From Nemertoderma westbladi (lineage: Eukaryota; Xenacoelomorpha; Nemertodermatida; Nemertodermatidae): DNA of 29,598 bases. Positions within the stretch are counted from its first letter, which is position 1. Each line of letters begins with the position of its first letter. The notes under the pieces were generated by a model. That model saw only the letters and a list, made by a program, of their open reading frames with translations. It was not told where the DNA came from and did no database searches. Positions 1-8,937 of the stretch are shown here, one piece after another. Both the position numbers and the translations under genes were made by a program. The stretch is taken from NCBI GenBank assembly GCA_032718475.1, contig JAUCBJ010005378.1, positions 1 to 29,598 on the forward strand, in the 5' to 3' direction.

Positions 1-772
1 ACATGTTTTTTAATGAATTTAATAAATTGCCATTTCACGCAATTTATAACATTCCCAAAATTCCATTAATTAATAGATCAAGGGAGCGGAGATTTATATT
101 ATTATGCGTATGCGTGTACGAAAGTCTCCCCAACATAGTCAATAGCCGATAAAATTCATAAAGTCATGTATAAACAGGACATTGACTATTAAAGAATTAC
201 TATTAAATAACATCCCAGATCTGTATGCATTGGAATTAACCTAATTCTACCGCTAGCTTTACATAATGTCACCATAGCAACAACCACGCTAGAATTAGAA
301 TTGAGTAAAAAGAACAATAGAAAGCTTGTCCCATTGAATAGCATAGGGAATAAATAGCGCACTGCTAGTATCCAAGGATACATAACAATACAGTGACATT
401 CTGGAAGGCATTGACTAACTGACAAATGGCCCGAATGTGTGTAGTTGTGACAAGTTGTGTGGTATTTGTGAGTTTATAGGTGAATGTTACTGCTAAAGTG
501 TGTTTACAGTAGCTAGTCGCAATCGTAAAAGTAACCTAACTCTCCAAGGAAAACCTGACGTACATCTAAGCCTTTGGGACGGACAGTGGAGTGACTTGTG
601 CCGGTTATCGTTGTCGTTGTACAGCTACGTCGTTGGCGAAAGTGCAGCTACAGCGGTACATCGGCGCTGAGAATCTCTTACTGTCCGGGGGCAAAGGAGA
701 AATAGGCAGCGACGCCCGCTCGCCTAACGTTATATAAACTCATTATAATATTGGTGAACTCGTATAGCAGAT
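1..772. other. upstream flank or leader, no gene seen
   Basis: No convincing coding frame is visible on either strand. The left 430 bases are AT-rich; bases 430-720 are more GC-balanced and could be the leader of the LTR element that follows. The end of the downstream LTR (3821-5022) has no match here, so a 5' LTR, if the element is complete, lies outside the window. Confidence 0.4.
731..738 (+). promoter_or_regulatory. possible TATA box
   Basis: TATATAAA occurs 34 bases before the ATG at 773. A start site 25-30 bases downstream would leave a very short leader. It is a consensus match only, in AT-rich DNA, so chance occurrence is quite possible. Confidence 0.3.
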
Positions 773-1171
773 ATGACTGAATTAATAGAAGATGATCTTG
801 GTATCAGGGAGAGATATACTCTACCTTTACAAGCGTTTGTCGATAGCTTGATACGCGGCGACGCTGATCCAACTACTACGGAGGACGATGGTCGTTATAT
901 CAAACCGCCAATGTCCCAGGAGCAACTTACGCGTGAATTGAATTATAGAAAGTTCACGGCTCGCTATACGCATCGTAATGGTACGTATATGGACTTCTTG
1001 ACTACTGGTCACCCTATCGATTTACACGATACGGACGATGTAGACACCGAAAGGGAAATGGTTTTATTTAAATATCATACCCAGCGGAGTCGAAACGATA
1101 AATCGAGAATAGAACACGAGAACTCTATTCGAAATCAGCTCGAAAGAAAGAACGTGGAAGAAGGCTTGTAA
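773..1171 (+). CDS. 132-aa acidic ORF of the LTR element, unknown function
   Basis: I do not recognise this protein. The frame opens after an in-frame TGA at 755-757 and the first ATG is at 773, so the start is well bounded. The product is hydrophilic and acidic in its first 105 residues (EDD, TTTEDD, DTDDVDTE), and the last 25 residues are charged and probably helical (RNDKSRIEHEN, then NQLERKNVEEGL). There is no signal peptide, membrane segment or zinc motif. It is in the same frame as the two ORFs at 1967 and 2753 but is separated from them by about 800 bases with stops. It could be an N-terminal gag-like piece of the same element or an independent small ORF. Codon texture looks protein-coding, but expression cannot be judged. 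Confidence 0.45.
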   Translation: MTELIEDDLGIRERYTLPLQAFVDSLIRGDADPTTTEDDGRYIKPPMSQEQLTRELNYRKFTARYTHRNGTYMDFLTTGHPIDLHDTDDVDTEREMVLFKYHTQRSRNDKSRIEHENSIRNQLERKNVEEGL

Positions 1172-1966
1172 AGACAAATATAGGCGAACCACTGGAGAAG
1201 AGACGTGTGTTAATGTCCAGGGTCCATAATGTGAATAGTTTTCCCCGGGGCACGGGTGCTCGCGGGCGGTCTCCTTTGGGAGGCTGTAAATTTCTCTTCC
1301 TTCATCGTTTTCCTGTAATTATTGTGATCAGTGTCGCAATTAAAAGACAAGAATGAATGATGACGTGACGGAAAACTTGTCCATTGTGGTGTCTTATGGA
1401 TACTACCCTATATCCTTCCTCCTCTTTACTCCCTTCATCGATCGACCAATCATAGTGGTATCGTGGTATGGATCATACCGCATCCTAATAAATCTCCCCA
1501 CCCTTTACTGTTCATCTGGATGCTAATATTGGTGTCCGCACCTCCTGTCCCTGTACCATTCTGTTGATATTTATGATATCAACTTTCACCATTGTTGTTG
1601 ATTTGATTAGAAAATCAACCACTTCCTAATTTCCTCAAGTCCACGACCGTGATCAAGGACTGAAAGGATACGCAGCTAATCTGTGAACAACTGGTACCAT
1701 TGTGTGTCATAAATCTGGTTGTTCACCTCCCTCAATGATTGGAGATATAAATCTTATAATCTTATGTATAACAACTGAGGCATTGAACTGGTTGTTCCCT
1801 CATCACACTGGGGATAAATTCAGTTGGAGATAGTCCTCGAATGTAACAATCCTCCTACTGAGATCGTATTTAGGAATATTTCTGAATACGACATAGGTCT
1901 TCCCCTGCTCTCTACCACTACCATCAATGTCACTGTCGGAAAACATATTGGGCATACAACAGTAAT
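1172..1966 (+). other. inter-ORF region with decayed coding-like fragments
   Basis: This 795-base stretch has no long frame. Short open pieces sit in different frames: 1353-1526 (57 codons from ATG, with a hydrophobic middle), about 60 codons ending just after 1820, and 1824-2006, which overlaps the next ORF. The frame of the 1967 ORF is open back to a TGA at 1883-1885, so some upstream codons may also be translated. The pattern would fit a frame-shifted remnant of a longer coding region or an intron; neither can be shown here. Confidence 0.3.
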
Positions 1967-2752
1967 ATGGAGAACATTCCATACCCTTTCGTTGATACTC
2001 AGCTGATTGCTCCTTGGGCCGAAGGCCGAGGTTTCTTTCGCACTATGTATGCCAATACACCCAGCGGCATTACTAAAGTACAACGGACATCCATCGGACA
2101 TCTTGCCTTCCAAGAATATGGATGGAATTTCAAAGTTGGAAATCCTATCAATTACCAGCAAGTATATGGAGATCATTACTCTCGTTTATATTTAGATGGA
2201 CCGTTAACTGCGCCTGGTGCCGTATATAGCTTTATGAGTGTTCCACTTTGTCCTTCCTTAGCTATATACACGATCTTTGAAAACGCAGCACTTGCTGGTT
2301 GGCTAGCCGATGTGTGCAGTCGTACCATACGCGCTCACCCATTAATACTTGGAACTAAACTCGCCAAGTTAGACGAACACAATAAGTTTATACATTTCGA
2401 ATGTTTCCGGCGCTTTCTGACTCCGTTCCGTAACGTCGATAGTCAGTTCAAGGACCGCGCGCTGACCAAACTCAGTCTGAGAGACTCAGCTGCGGAGAAA
2501 CTGAGTAGCGCTGGATTTGCCGTTTTTCAAGACATTTGTATACAGAACTTACATTCATCTGTTATACAAAGACCTCGAATACCTACAGGATATTCTGTTG
2601 TGGAAATACAGACAGTGGGTCCACTTACGGAAACAGACGCACCCACTTCGTCTATGCAGCTGGAGGATGAGCCAGTATGCTTGGAATCAGAAGCGATTCA
2701 GCCTACAGCTTCCCGGAGCAGTGACAATGATTATGTTATAGAGTGGTATTAA
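1967..2752 (+). CDS. gag-like ORF, N-terminal part (261 aa), unknown family
   Basis: I do not recognise the fold. The protein has a mixed aromatic and hydrophobic composition typical of a compact domain in residues 1-180, then a polar, acidic, Pro/Ser/Thr-rich tail (residues 200-261, ending EWY). No catalytic triad, RT motif or protease motif is visible. It ends with a single TAA at 2750-2752, after which the same frame stays open for 329 more codons that hold zinc knuckles, an order resembling capsid followed by nucleocapsid in retroelement Gag. From this position a capsid-like role is inferred, not shown. Upstream the frame is open to 1886, so the true start may be earlier or come from splicing. 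Confidence 0.5.
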   Translation: MENIPYPFVDTQLIAPWAEGRGFFRTMYANTPSGITKVQRTSIGHLAFQEYGWNFKVGNPINYQQVYGDHYSRLYLDGPLTAPGAVYSFMSVPLCPSLAIYTIFENAALAGWLADVCSRTIRAHPLILGTKLAKLDEHNKFIHFECFRRFLTPFRNVDSQFKDRALTKLSLRDSAAEKLSSAGFAVFQDICIQNLHSSVIQRPRIPTGYSVVEIQTVGPLTETDAPTSSMQLEDEPVCLESEAIQPTASRSSDNDYVIEWY

Positions 2753-3742
2753 GGTCCACAGCGTCTCACAGCGTACGATTATCGACACGCCAACTACGTT
2801 TCCCGAAAACGTTGTCGATTATGTGCATCGAGAGACCACTTCACCCCTCTCGACTCCAACGCACCTTGCTCCTATTTCCTCGAACAACCGATGATGGAAA
2901 TATATTGTGCTTATTGCAGACTTAATAACTCTCATATTTTTGCCGTCTGCCCACAATTTATGACTCAGTGTCACTACTGTCAACTTAAAGGACATGAAAG
3001 TTATAATTGTCCCTTTAATCGCGATTTAGAGAGCGTAGACGAGATGATCACCCTGCGATACATCCGAGCTTGGGAAGCGAACGCAGATTTACATTGCGAA
3101 TCCAGACATCGCTACTACCCTGGACGAGCTTACGAGGGAGTTTACGCGTTCCATCCTTACCTATTCGCGTCGATTGAACAGAAAACACGCGTACCAAGTT
3201 ACGAGTTAATGAAGCGTGTTGGTGAGTGTATTTCCACCAAGTTTGTCAGAAAATACCTTAGAAACGTCAACCCTAATGATATAACCACCTATCACCTGAT
3301 CAATTTTATACGTCAGGACCCTGAGTATGGCGACATCTTTGTAAACTCGCATCCTGAACTACAGGAAATATCTCGGCGACCATATGAATATCGAACCCGA
3401 GAACGCGAGCTGGAGAGAACCATTAAACCGAGAAAGTTCCTCACCACTCACGGTCCACCCACCGCTAGTGTCCAGACGACCCGTCAAGGACCCGTAGGAG
3501 CTGCTGTCCTGAGACGCGCCCTAAAGGCCGTTAGATCTCGCTCCACTGAGGTTGATATTAATCAACCAGGTACTTCGACCAGCGGGTATACCGATCGTAA
3601 TCCTACACCTTCTGATGCAATCGTATTGCACCCTTCGCCTAGGAGCTACAGCCCTCCTCATAAAGTGGCTCGCCCCAAAGAGAAAAGGACTCTTGCTAGC
3701 CTCAAGAAACTGCGTAAACGCCGTCCGCGCAAGAAAGACTAA
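2753..3742 (+). CDS. zinc-knuckle nucleocapsid-like ORF with basic tail
   Basis: The frame is open directly after the TAA at 2750-2752; its first ATG is at 2891 (283 aa). From that Met there are two zinc knuckles: C6-C9-H15-C20 (CX2CX5HX4C) and C27-C30-H35-C40 (canonical CX2CX4HX4C). A third Cys/His cluster (CX2CX4HX9C) lies in the open codons just before 2891. Such knuckles bind single-stranded nucleic acid in Gag proteins. The middle is a charged helical region around RERELER, and the C-terminus is Pro/Ser/Thr-rich and then strongly basic (KKLRKRRPRKKD), which could bind RNA or act as a nuclear signal. The last ~110 codons recur in a second element at 16344-16678, again just before an LTR, so this is the 3'-terminal ORF of a repeat family. 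No pol gene follows. Confidence 0.6.
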   Translation, partial: GPQRLTAYDYRHANYVSRKRCRLCASRDHFTPLDSNAPCSYFLEQPMMEIYCAYCRLNNSHIFAVCPQFMTQCHYCQLKGHESYNCPFNRDLESVDEMITLRYIRAWEANADLHCESRHRYYPGRAYEGVYAFHPYLFASIEQKTRVPSYELMKRVGECISTKFVRKYLRNVNPNDITTYHLINFIRQDPEYGDIFVNSHPELQEISRRPYEYRTRERELERTIKPRKFLTTHGPPTASVQTTRQGPVGAAVLRRALKAVRSRSTEVDINQPGTSTSGYTDRNPTPSDAIVLHPSPRSYSPPHKVARPKEKRTLASLKKLRKRRPRKKD

Positions 3743-3810
3743 CTGTTTAGAGTATTTTTATATTTTAGAAACTGTGATTTTGTATATTTTATAGACTTAA
3801 ATCCCATTTT

Positions 3811-3820
3811 CTGGGAGCGG
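3811..3820 (+). promoter_or_regulatory. polypurine-like tract before LTR
   Basis: The bases ending GGGAGCGG lie immediately 5' of the LTR's TG and are identical before the second LTR at 16756. Position and purine content suit a plus-strand primer site. The tract is short and has one C, so the call rests on the conserved position. Confidence 0.5.
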
Positions 3821-5022
3821 TGTAAAAGCTTTTGTGGGATAACTGGTTCGTTTGCTTTGCTGGCCAGTTCCCCCCCGGTCGCTAGAATACTCAAACAGGG
3901 ATCTATAGTTAAAATAGTGCAAGCTACCAGCTTATTGGCTGATTTGTGGTACGCAGGTATCTGGGCTCTGTTTAATCGACCAACCAGCCTAGGAAGGTTG
4001 CGTCATAGCCCTGTTTTTGTATCTCCCAATAGAATTTGAGTTAGCCTTGATTTGACCTATCACAGAGCTACTGAACTGAAATTTTCCTATCTCACTGCTC
4101 TTTCTCTGTGTTGAACGGGAGCTTCGTGGAATAAGTGTAGTTGGTATTCTCGTATAGAGTAGTCACGAGTTTTTCAAAGCCACGAAAGAACGGCTTTATA
4201 GTGTTTTGTGCTTTTCTGCTTTTTAGCTCAACACTAGTAGGTTTAATTATAAGGACAGATATCCTTTAACAAAACATACTACGGACCGTCTAACGGCCTG
4301 ACTTACGTCATACAAATTGCAAACTCATAACAATCAGTGTTCAGTTGTTATTTTATACTGCTATTTACTGTCAGTTCTTCATAATATGGTTGATGAATTA
4401 TTATATTTGGAATAACGATAAATAACCCCGAAACCCAATATTCTTGATATACCGAAGGTAAGAGAGAAAGGTTACAGATAATCGATTGTGACTTATGTTA
4501 AAGTGGTTTGAAGTGAATCTAATGTTATTTGATAGACCCTACATGAGTCAGTCTGTGTTCCTTTTATACGTGACTAAAATCAGTGAAGATCGGCAGATTA
4601 GTGTGCAGTATTGTGCAGCATTGTGTATGAGTGAGTCTGTTAAAGAAGCATTTCCTAAAGAATGCGCCATATATGTTAATTATAACTAAACCATATCGTT
4701 GTGAGTAGTTTAAGTCATAACTCTGTTTATATAGATAGAGCGCCACGTCCTAAAGGAACTGTTAATATTCCCCGAAGGTGAATAATATTGTCAGAGATTA
4801 TATAATACTGTCAGTCGAATAATACATTAGGCTTACATAGCAATAAGATTAAACCGTCGAACCCAATCTCCCGGGTATAACCAGCGGGTGAATGATCGCG
4901 CACGGATTGGTTTCGACTAGTGTAGTGAATCAAATATTTGTCGTAGGCTAAAAAGCAATTTAATATCTAGAAGACATCATAATTTGGCGGGTTAAACTGC
5001 CAAAGGTCTGAAAGCGCGAACA
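3821..5022 (+). repeat. LTR of zinc-knuckle element, copy 1 (about 1.2 kb)
   Basis: It begins TGTAAAAG and ends GCGCGAACA, giving the TG...CA termini of an LTR. The last ~700 bases (from about 4320) align clearly with 17250-17973, and its last part with 20077-20415. In both better copies the repeat follows the same zinc-knuckle ORF and the same purine tract. The first ~500 bases do not resemble the second copy. The sequence beyond 5022 differs from that beyond 17973, as expected for separate insertions. An open frame inside (4495-4689) is not conserved and is not called. Confidence 0.75.
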
Positions 5023-5097
5023 ACATGGCTCTAGTGCCGGTGACGGTTGCGTACTCGCTAATGGAATCTTCGAATCCAAACCCGCAGATTTGGAAAC

Positions 5098-5718
5098 CTA
5101 AGGCTCCATCTTGGTGGTTATTTGCTGTCTGTCACTTACTAACTGTGACCCTTGCGCAGTCGGTAAGGGTGGTTTTATGTCATGACTTACCCTTCCGGAC
5201 CTTGTAGTCACATATGTCTCTTGCTCCGACAAGTCTCCGGGCCGCTCCAGTGATTCTTCAGGCTGTTCCAGTGATTCTAGTTTGGCCTTCGACTTAGACT
5301 TGGAAACCTTATCCAACTTGACCTCTGCATCTATCGGCATTGGGTTGGTAACAATCTTTAGCCGCTCTGGCCAATGCTCCTGTGTCCTCGTTAGAAAATC
5401 CGGTCCATGTAGCCAAAACTCCTGAGATTCTTCCTGACAGAATTCTGCTGGCATGGCACCTCGCGAAGTTATGTCGGCGGGGTTTAACACTCCTGGACAA
5501 TGTCTCCATTGTTCCTTCGTCGAAAAGTCAAAAATCTGGGCACGTCTGTTGGCTACAAATGTCTTTAGTGCAATATTGTCAGCTGCAATATACACTAGCA
5601 CCAAAGATGCGTTCGTCCAATAAAACAATGTCAAGGTCGTGTCTAATTCCTCTCTTATTTGTTTACTCACCTCGACTGATACCACTGCTGCCTGCAACTC
5701 TGCACGAGGGACAGTCAT
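5098..5718 (-). pseudogene. pol: BEL/Pao RNase H end joined to pol C-tail, integrase deleted
   Basis: Residues 1-100 are the second half of the RNase H-like region: TVPRAELQAAV, YWTNAS, then the BEL-typical LNPADITSRG and the FW-GP-FL segment. Family members next have the integrase zinc-binding and DDE core domains, several hundred residues. Here a lysine/glutamate-rich spacer leads straight to a short tail with TTRSGRVS, the motif normally at the end of BEL/Pao pol, and a stop at 5098. This is best read as an internal deletion of integrase. Bases 5023-5097 between this stop and the LTR end show nothing recognisable. Confidence 0.7.
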
Positions 5719-5770
5719 GTATTTGACTATAAGTCACAAAGGCCATCTCAAACTTATCCTGACTTACCTC

Positions 5771-6202
5771 TCAGCGAAGGTAGGCTACCATACCAAAGCT
5801 GGTGTCACTCGCATCACTAAATAGGTGCAGTTCTAAATCAGCTGGAAATACCAGCTGATTCGGAAAGTAGGAGCGGGGTACATCTATATTTTTCAATAGA
5901 TGCAACTCGGCTTCCCATTCTCTCCACTGCTTCGGATGTATTGGAGATATCGGCTCATCCCATTCTGAGTCAGACAGCCATATTTTCCTCATACAGATTC
6001 GCGCTTGTAATATTACTGGACTGATAAAGTTCATTGGGTCAAATAGTCTGCTCATGGTCGACAAGCAGATTCTCTTTGTCAAGGTTTTATCTGGGCTACT
6101 GGGCTCAAATCTCACACTCACCTGGAATTTATATGTATTCGGATTCCATCCGAGTCCCAGTACTCGTGCCATAGGGATAGGTTCTACACCCAAATCGATG
6201 TC
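5771..6202 (-). pseudogene. pol: BEL/Pao RT-connection and RNase H start
   Basis: This continues the RT frame after the TGA at 6203-6205. It contains the connection domain (ARVLGLGWN, SRLFDPMNFISPV, the BEL/Pao 'lG-W' and 'R-fDP-G-i-P' signatures) and ends in the RNase H start LHLFSDASDTSFG, where the first catalytic aspartate is present. The frame breaks again near 5770, and the rest of RNase H is in another frame from 5718. Confidence 0.75.
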
Positions 6203-6975
6203 TCAGCTCCCGCGATCCTTCACCGGGAACGACTCTAATAATGCCTCTGAATTAGTGGTAAACTTGGTCAGTGGAAACCCTCCCATAGCCAAGCACTCCT
6301 GTAGACCGTGAGCCACATCTATGGCTTGTTCCGCTGTGTCTTTGGACACCAGTCCGTCGTCCATATAAAAGTTCCTCAAGATGGACTCGATGACGTCTAC
6401 TGGGTAGTTTCCAATCTGGGCTGTCGCCGTTTTCTTTAAGACAAACTGCGTGCCGTGCCGCGGCCGCTGAATATTCTGACGTACATCTGGTACGTTACCA
6501 CTGGGCCAGACAGATATTCATTCTCATGCCAAAGAAATCTAAGACTATCTTGGACGGCTTTACAGGCTCTCACCTGGTGGAAGATCGCCTTGATGTCGCA
6601 AGTAAAGGCAAATCGGCACTGTCTAAAGCATAACAGTATTCCTATTAAATAGTTATTGAGATTGGGACCATCCAGTAGTTCAGAGTTCAGGGACATACCT
6701 CTATAGACTGCTGCGCAGTCATTAACCACTCAGACCTTATTTGGTTTATCGGGGTGGGTTACATAATGGTGCGGGATGTAATAAGTCTGATCCGTCACAA
6801 TGTCGGGGTTCTCTACCTTTCCGGCAAATCCCTTAGTCAGATAGTTGTTGATTTGGGTGCAATACTTCTCCCTAATGTCTTGGTTCTTCAACAACCACGC
6901 TCTTACTCCGGTTAATCTTTTCAAAGCCAAGTCGTAATTGTTTTCCAACTTAGTGGGTTGCTGACGCCACAACAT
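6202..6975 (-). pseudogene. pol: BEL/Pao reverse transcriptase, frame-broken
   Basis: The first part (6975-6436) holds the RT N-terminal helices, then an in-frame TGA at 6730-6732, then motif A around CDIKAIFHQV with its aspartate intact. A frameshift near 6440-6470 leads to the part holding the YMDD catalytic box (6356-6367). A second in-frame TGA (6203-6205) ends this stretch. Both catalytic aspartate regions are kept, so loss of function is due to the breaks rather than to active-site change. RT in BEL/Pao copies element RNA to DNA in cytoplasmic particles. Confidence 0.75.
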
Positions 6976-7646
6976 TCCAACCTCAAAGTTTCCTGTCGGT
7001 AACAGGCGTGGCGGCGTATGGTATCTTCCATCATCTCCAGCGATCGTTTCTCGTCTGTGGACATGGTTAAGTCGTACCCACCTGGTTCCATCACGTCTTT
7101 ATCCAACCATTTGATGGTTCTAGCTCCTGCCTCGAGGTCCTGGTGTATCAATTCCTTTTGTAACTCCTCTTCGCTGAATTGGAAAATGTTGAGGTCTCGA
7201 TATTTCGCCACCTGACCCTCCACTATATTTCTATATGTCAAATCTTTGTATGCGGCGTGGGCCAGTGAACCAGACCCACGGGTCTGATAGCAGTAGTCCT
7301 CGGGTTCACTATCTGTTCGGTCGTTATAGAGCAGTTCCGACAATCTAACATTATCAGGACTCAACTCCTCGTCTGACTCGCTAAAGTCGCTGTAGTGATC
7401 AATACAGGCTCTCCTAAATTCGTCTACGTCTGGTGGTTCTACTAACGATGGTTGTGGTGTAGGCTGTGAATCATCGTGTCCATCCTTGGGCTTATCGCCA
7501 CCTGGAAATTCATATGAAATGGGTATGCGTGTATACCAACCTAATATGGTCCTATGGGCATGTGGCCCATTTACATACGGCTCAGCTGGTCTCGTTTCCC
7601 ATATTTGGTGCGCGATCAGCTGTTCCGCTCCAATCAACATGGACAC
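6921..7646 (-). pseudogene. pol: BEL/Pao protease end to RT linker
   Basis: The first ~45 residues match the end of the BEL/Pao protease domain (MLIGAEQL, then GPHAHRTILGWYTR, the GP-A-RT-LGW signature). An acidic linker follows, then the conserved helix before RT (STDEKRSLEMMEDTI). In family members the next residues lead directly into the RT; here the frame shifts near 7000 and the RT continues in another frame from 6975. It starts inside the element, so the first codon is not a real start. Confidence 0.7.
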
Positions 7647-7853
7647 ATTTCTATAACCTACCTGGTGTCTTGGTATTTTGAGTTTATCAAAATACTCCTA
7701 TGCTATGGGACTCATCGGTGGCACCTTACCTAACTGCCTGACGAACCCTTTCATAGCTAGATACTTAAATCGATCCAGCGGTAATGCTCTTCTTTCCTGG
7801 CGAGTGTGCTCTTCTCTCGGGAGTAGGGAGTCTAGTTCAACAGAAATCTTATG

Positions 7854-8519
7854 TCACTTGACATCTCCTACCCCATGCATGGATTTTAACTCCTCAGCAT
7901 CTTGGAAGCTGGAAACGGCTCTCGCCACTTCCTCGTCTATATACGATAATGTGGACACAGTGTCCAACATTACATATATTCTCTTCGACCCTTTGTCTCC
8001 AGTAAGTTTCACCGGTATCACGCTAAATATTTCTGATGTGGCCGATGATAAATACGTCCTCGCGCTGGTTGACAAGCTATCAGTGGTGAATTCCTGGCAG
8101 GTTACCTCCCTCGCGCACGCTTCACCATCCTCATCTGACGAACCTGGTTGATATCCATTGTCTTGGATGCCGGCATACGTATTCTTCCTTTTTGTTACGG
8201 GATCTCTGCTTCCCTTCCTTTCAGGATTCCTCTGTAAATAACAGTCTGTTGGAGTATGGAAATCCGCATGTAGCAACTTGTGATGTAGTCTGCCGCACTC
8301 CATGCATCCGTCTTTACTGTTTGGGCACTGGCGCCATACATGACCTGGAGCAAGGCATGCCCAACAGGTGTCCAACATCCGCACTTGAACCCTTTTCTGG
8401 TCCGAAGTCAGCTCCTTGAAGCATCTGCAACTGTCTAACTTATGATCATCTGATCTTACGTCTTTTAGTAGGCAGAATTGGCAACCTACAAATCCGTCTG
8501 GCAACTCCTGTTGCTTCAC
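7854..8519 (-). pseudogene. gag-pol: BEL/Pao Gag zinc knuckles and protease start
   Basis: Residues 13-31 form a first Cys/His cluster. Then come a canonical CX2CX4HX4C knuckle (CWAC...H...C) and the CMECGRLHHKLLH motif that is diagnostic of BEL/Pao Gag. After an acidic spacer the aspartic protease begins (residues ~165-221): hydrophobic strand, then LDTVST at residues 185-190. Retroviral-type proteases need Asp-Thr/Ser-Gly here; the glycine is valine (codon at 7956-7958), which should abolish activity. The frame stops at 7854 and resumes, shifted and degraded, below 7700. Confidence 0.75.
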
Positions 8520-8538
8520 TCTGGGTCTGTCTGACCTC

Positions 8539-8936
8539 TCACCTGACCATACTCGCGAGTCCAGTCTGAAGGCAGGGGTACTCGGTAAACGTCACAGTCG
8601 TTTTGTCCTCGTCAAAACTCACCATTGACTTCCTGATAGCAGGCTTGGTCTCCCTCATGTTTTCTTCTGAGAAATTCGACTTCATCTCTGCTACCGCGTC
8701 TGTGGCTATCATATCATGAATATGTCTGAGCGTCAACACTTTGTCTTGACCCTCCAGTTTGTTTTCTATTTTTCGCCATTTCTGTCGATAACACATGTTT
8801 AAGTGTCTTATTATACTCTTTAAGACTTCTGCGTGATCACCATGATGAGGTAGATTCACCGTCGTTAAGATATCTAACGCGTTTGAGATAGCGTTAGCTA
8901 GGTTCAACAGCTCTAACAGAGTCGTAATTTTTCCGC
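8539..8936 (-). pseudogene. gag: BEL/Pao gag, C-terminal fragment
   Basis: About 130 codons are open, from 8930 to a stop at 8539; the upper limit is set by an in-frame TAA at about 8937. The segment has leucine-rich helices (ELLNLANAIS) followed by a tryptophan-containing basic segment (RQKWRK), the arrangement seen near the end of BEL/Pao Gag before the knuckles. The larger N-terminal part that normally precedes this is missing at the junction near 8936. The next piece (8519-7854) is in another frame, so a frameshift separates them. Confidence 0.6.
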
Positions 8937-8937
8937 C

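Larger units (their letters stand above)
5098..8936 (-). mobile_element. BEL/Pao LTR retrotransposon, decayed, integrase missing
   Basis: Read on the minus strand, the domains come in BEL/Pao order: end of Gag, zinc knuckles, aspartic protease, reverse transcriptase with YMDD, RNase H, then a pol C-terminal tail. The frame changes several times and in-frame TGA codons occur at 6730-6732 and 6203-6205, so it is inactive. The Gag N-terminus is absent: the similarity stops at about 8936, where a second BEL element starts on the opposite strand. The integrase region is absent between RNase H and the C-terminal tail. No own LTR is recognised at either end; the + strand LTR ending at 5022 belongs to another family. 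Confidence 0.85.

Noticed and set aside
189-425. 78-codon minus-strand frame
   Set aside because: Irregular composition, no recognisable domain and no neighbouring support.
3821-5022. LTR as the 3' LTR of the minus-strand BEL element
   Set aside because: The same LTR follows the zinc-knuckle ORF on the plus strand in two places, with a purine tract at that side. The BEL side has no purine tract and the flank is not shared.
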